This document shows positions 29,345 through 30,549 of a stretch of 30,549 nucleotides of DNA, piece after piece. Positions within the stretch are counted from its first letter, which is position 1; every line of letters begins with the position of its first letter. Source of the stretch: CADEED01 sp035761265. Lineage in GTDB: Bacteria > Pseudomonadota > Gammaproteobacteria > Steroidobacterales > Steroidobacteraceae. Both the position numbers and the translations under genes were made by a program. The DNA is taken from positions 1-30,549 of the forward strand of contig DASTRL010000094.1 of assembly GCA_035761265.1 (NCBI GenBank), written 5' to 3'. The notes beneath the pieces were generated by a model. The model was not told the DNA's origin, made no database searches, and saw only the letters and a list, made by a program, of their open reading frames with translations.

Positions 29345-30549
29345 GCGAATTGCCGTGCCTCGCCCGGTCCCGTGACGTTTTCCACGCAGCGCCCGCAGAT
29401 CGTCGGGTGCTCGGCATTGGACCCGACGTCGGGGCGATGGTGCCAGCAGCGCTCGCATTTTGGTGCAGTCGCGGGCTGCACGCGGATCCACACGCCGCCC
29501 TCCTTGGCGATCTCTGCCACCTTGATCGCACCCACGGGCGGACCCGCGGCATTGCTGACGCGCTTCACCACGGCTTCCGAGGTGATCAGCAGGAAACGCA
29601 GCTCCGGCCCCAGCGCCTTGAGCTTTTCGAGGAATTCGTCTTTCGCGAACACCTCGACCTCGCCGTCCAGTGAGCTGCCGACGCTGCCGGCCACGCGCAG
29701 CTTCTCGAGCTCCTGCGCCACGGCAGTCTTGAGCTGGATGAAGAGATTCCAGTCGATGGCGTCGCCGCTCACCGCGGGGACCTGATGCCAGGTTTCCAGG
29801 AACACGGACTCGCCGCGCTTGCCTGGCATGAAGCCCCAGATCTCGTCCGCGGTGAACGACAGGATGGGCGCAAGCCACCGCACCATGCTCTCGGCGATGT
29901 GGAACAACGCCGTCTGCGCCGAGCGGCGCGGCAGACCCTTCTTCGGCGTGGTGTACAGCCGGTCTTTGAGCAAGTCGAGATAGAAGCCGCCGAGATCCGC
30001 AACGCAGAAGTTGAGCACCTTCTGGTAGATCACGTGGTACTCGTAGCGGCGATACGCCTCGGCGATCTCCTCCTGCAATGCCGCGGTGCGCGCCAGCGCC
30101 CAACGGTCGATGGCCACCATCTGCTCCACCGGCACCGCGTCGACGGCAGGATCGAAGCCCGCCATGTTGCCGAGCAGGAAGCGCACGGTATTGCGCATGC
30201 GCCGGTACGACTCCGACATGCGCTTCAGGATTTCATCGGACAGCGCCATCTCGTTGGCGTAGTCGGTGGCCGCGATCCACAGGCGCAGCACGTCCGCGCC
30301 CGAGGTCGACATGACTTTCTTGGGCTCGATCACGTTGCCGAGCGACTTCGACATCTTGAAGCCCTTCTCGTCGACCGTGAAGCCGTGCGTCAGCACGGAC
30401 TTGTACGGCGCGCGTTCGTACAGCGCTTCCGACATCAGCAAGGAGGAATGGAACCAGCCGCGATGCTGGTCCGAGCCCTCGAGATAGATCTCCACCGGCG
30501 GCTTCACCTCCTCGGGATGCGTGTGATGCACGCACTCGAACGACAGGCC
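29341..30549 (-). CDS. ileS: Isoleucyl-tRNA synthetase, C-terminal part (cut by window edge)
   Basis: About 403 C-terminal residues of a class I aminoacyl-tRNA synthetase; the frame is open through base 30549, so the N-terminal part lies outside. Visible parts are the end of the catalytic domain, with YLEGSDQHRGWFHSSLL and the KMSKSLGN ATP-binding loop. The anticodon-binding domain follows (DRWALARTAALQEEI, YQKVLNFCVADLGGFYLDLL, WLAPILSFTADEIW). A C-terminal zinc finger (CERCWHHRPDVG and CGRCVE) completes it, a bacterial IleS feature. It heads the ileS-lspA-ispH operon. Confidence 0.97.
   Translation of the reverse strand, partial: GLSFECVHHTHPEEVKPPVEIYLEGSDQHRGWFHSSLLMSEALYERAPYKSVLTHGFTVDEKGFKMSKSLGNVIEPKKVMSTSGADVLRLWIAATDYANEMALSDEILKRMSESYRRMRNTVRFLLGNMAGFDPAVDAVPVEQMVAIDRWALARTAALQEEIAEAYRRYEYHVIYQKVLNFCVADLGGFYLDLLKDRLYTTPKKGLPRRSAQTALFHIAESMVRWLAPILSFTADEIWGFMPGKRGESVFLETWHQVPAVSGDAIDWNLFIQLKTAVAQELEKLRVAGSVGSSLDGEVEVFAKDEFLEKLKALGPELRFLLITSEAVVKRVSNAAGPPVGAIKVAEIAKEGGVWIRVQPATAPKCERCWHHRPDVGSNAEHPTICGRCVENVTGPGEARQFA

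Overview
The window is about 30.5 kb of very GC-rich, densely coding DNA. It looks like the chromosome of a gammaproteobacterium, perhaps near Steroidobacterales or Xanthomonadales. That is an inference from gene content and codon use, not a search. The best evidence is the order at the right end: minor pilin genes convergent with ispH-lspA-ileS, as in Pseudomonas. Most genes sit in tight operons with 1-8 bp start/stop overlaps (ATGA, GTGA, TAGTG).

Left third (1-10.3 kb). A two-component pair (partial histidine kinase, NarL/DesR-type regulator) faces an SDR dehydrogenase and a CPXCG zinc-ribbon protein. Between the two converging gene pairs lies a striking nested palindromic repeat (1021-1175). 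Next comes a BsuPI-like exported protein, then a four-gene operon in which an ECF sigma factor and its probable anti-sigma factor are bracketed by two paralogous DUF4252 proteins. On the minus strand follow an acyl-CoA dehydrogenase operon ending in small membrane proteins, DUF3667 and DUF3291, and a GH95 alpha-L-fucosidase. The fucosidase start codon lies inside a second copy of the repeat (10283-10441).

Middle (10.4-20.6 kb). A GAF-PAS-PAS-GGDEF-EAL c-di-GMP protein is followed by an envelope-lipid block on the minus strand: DUF374 acyltransferase, dolichol-phosphate-sugar-type GT2, LAB_N protein and ArnT-like GT39. Divergent from that block is a two-gene operon of a cytochrome P450 and a fatty acyl-AMP ligase with a fused carrier domain. 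This suggests oxidation of a carrier-bound acyl chain.

Right third (20.6-30.5 kb). A small membrane protein and a LysR regulator are followed by a degenerate EAL protein, an LpxL-like acyltransferase directly downstream of tRNA-Thr(CGT), an Irr-like Fur-family regulator, and a five-gene type IV minor pilin operon (fimT, pilV, pilW, pilX, pilE) without pilY1. Convergent to it is ileS-lspA-ispH, without the usual fkpB; ileS runs off the window.

The most unusual items are the paired palindromic repeats whose ends form stop or start codons of flanking genes, the DUF4252/ECF cassette, the P450/acyl-AMP-ligase-carrier cassette, and three genes whose -10-like box ends 6-7 nt before the ATG, which suggests leaderless mRNAs.
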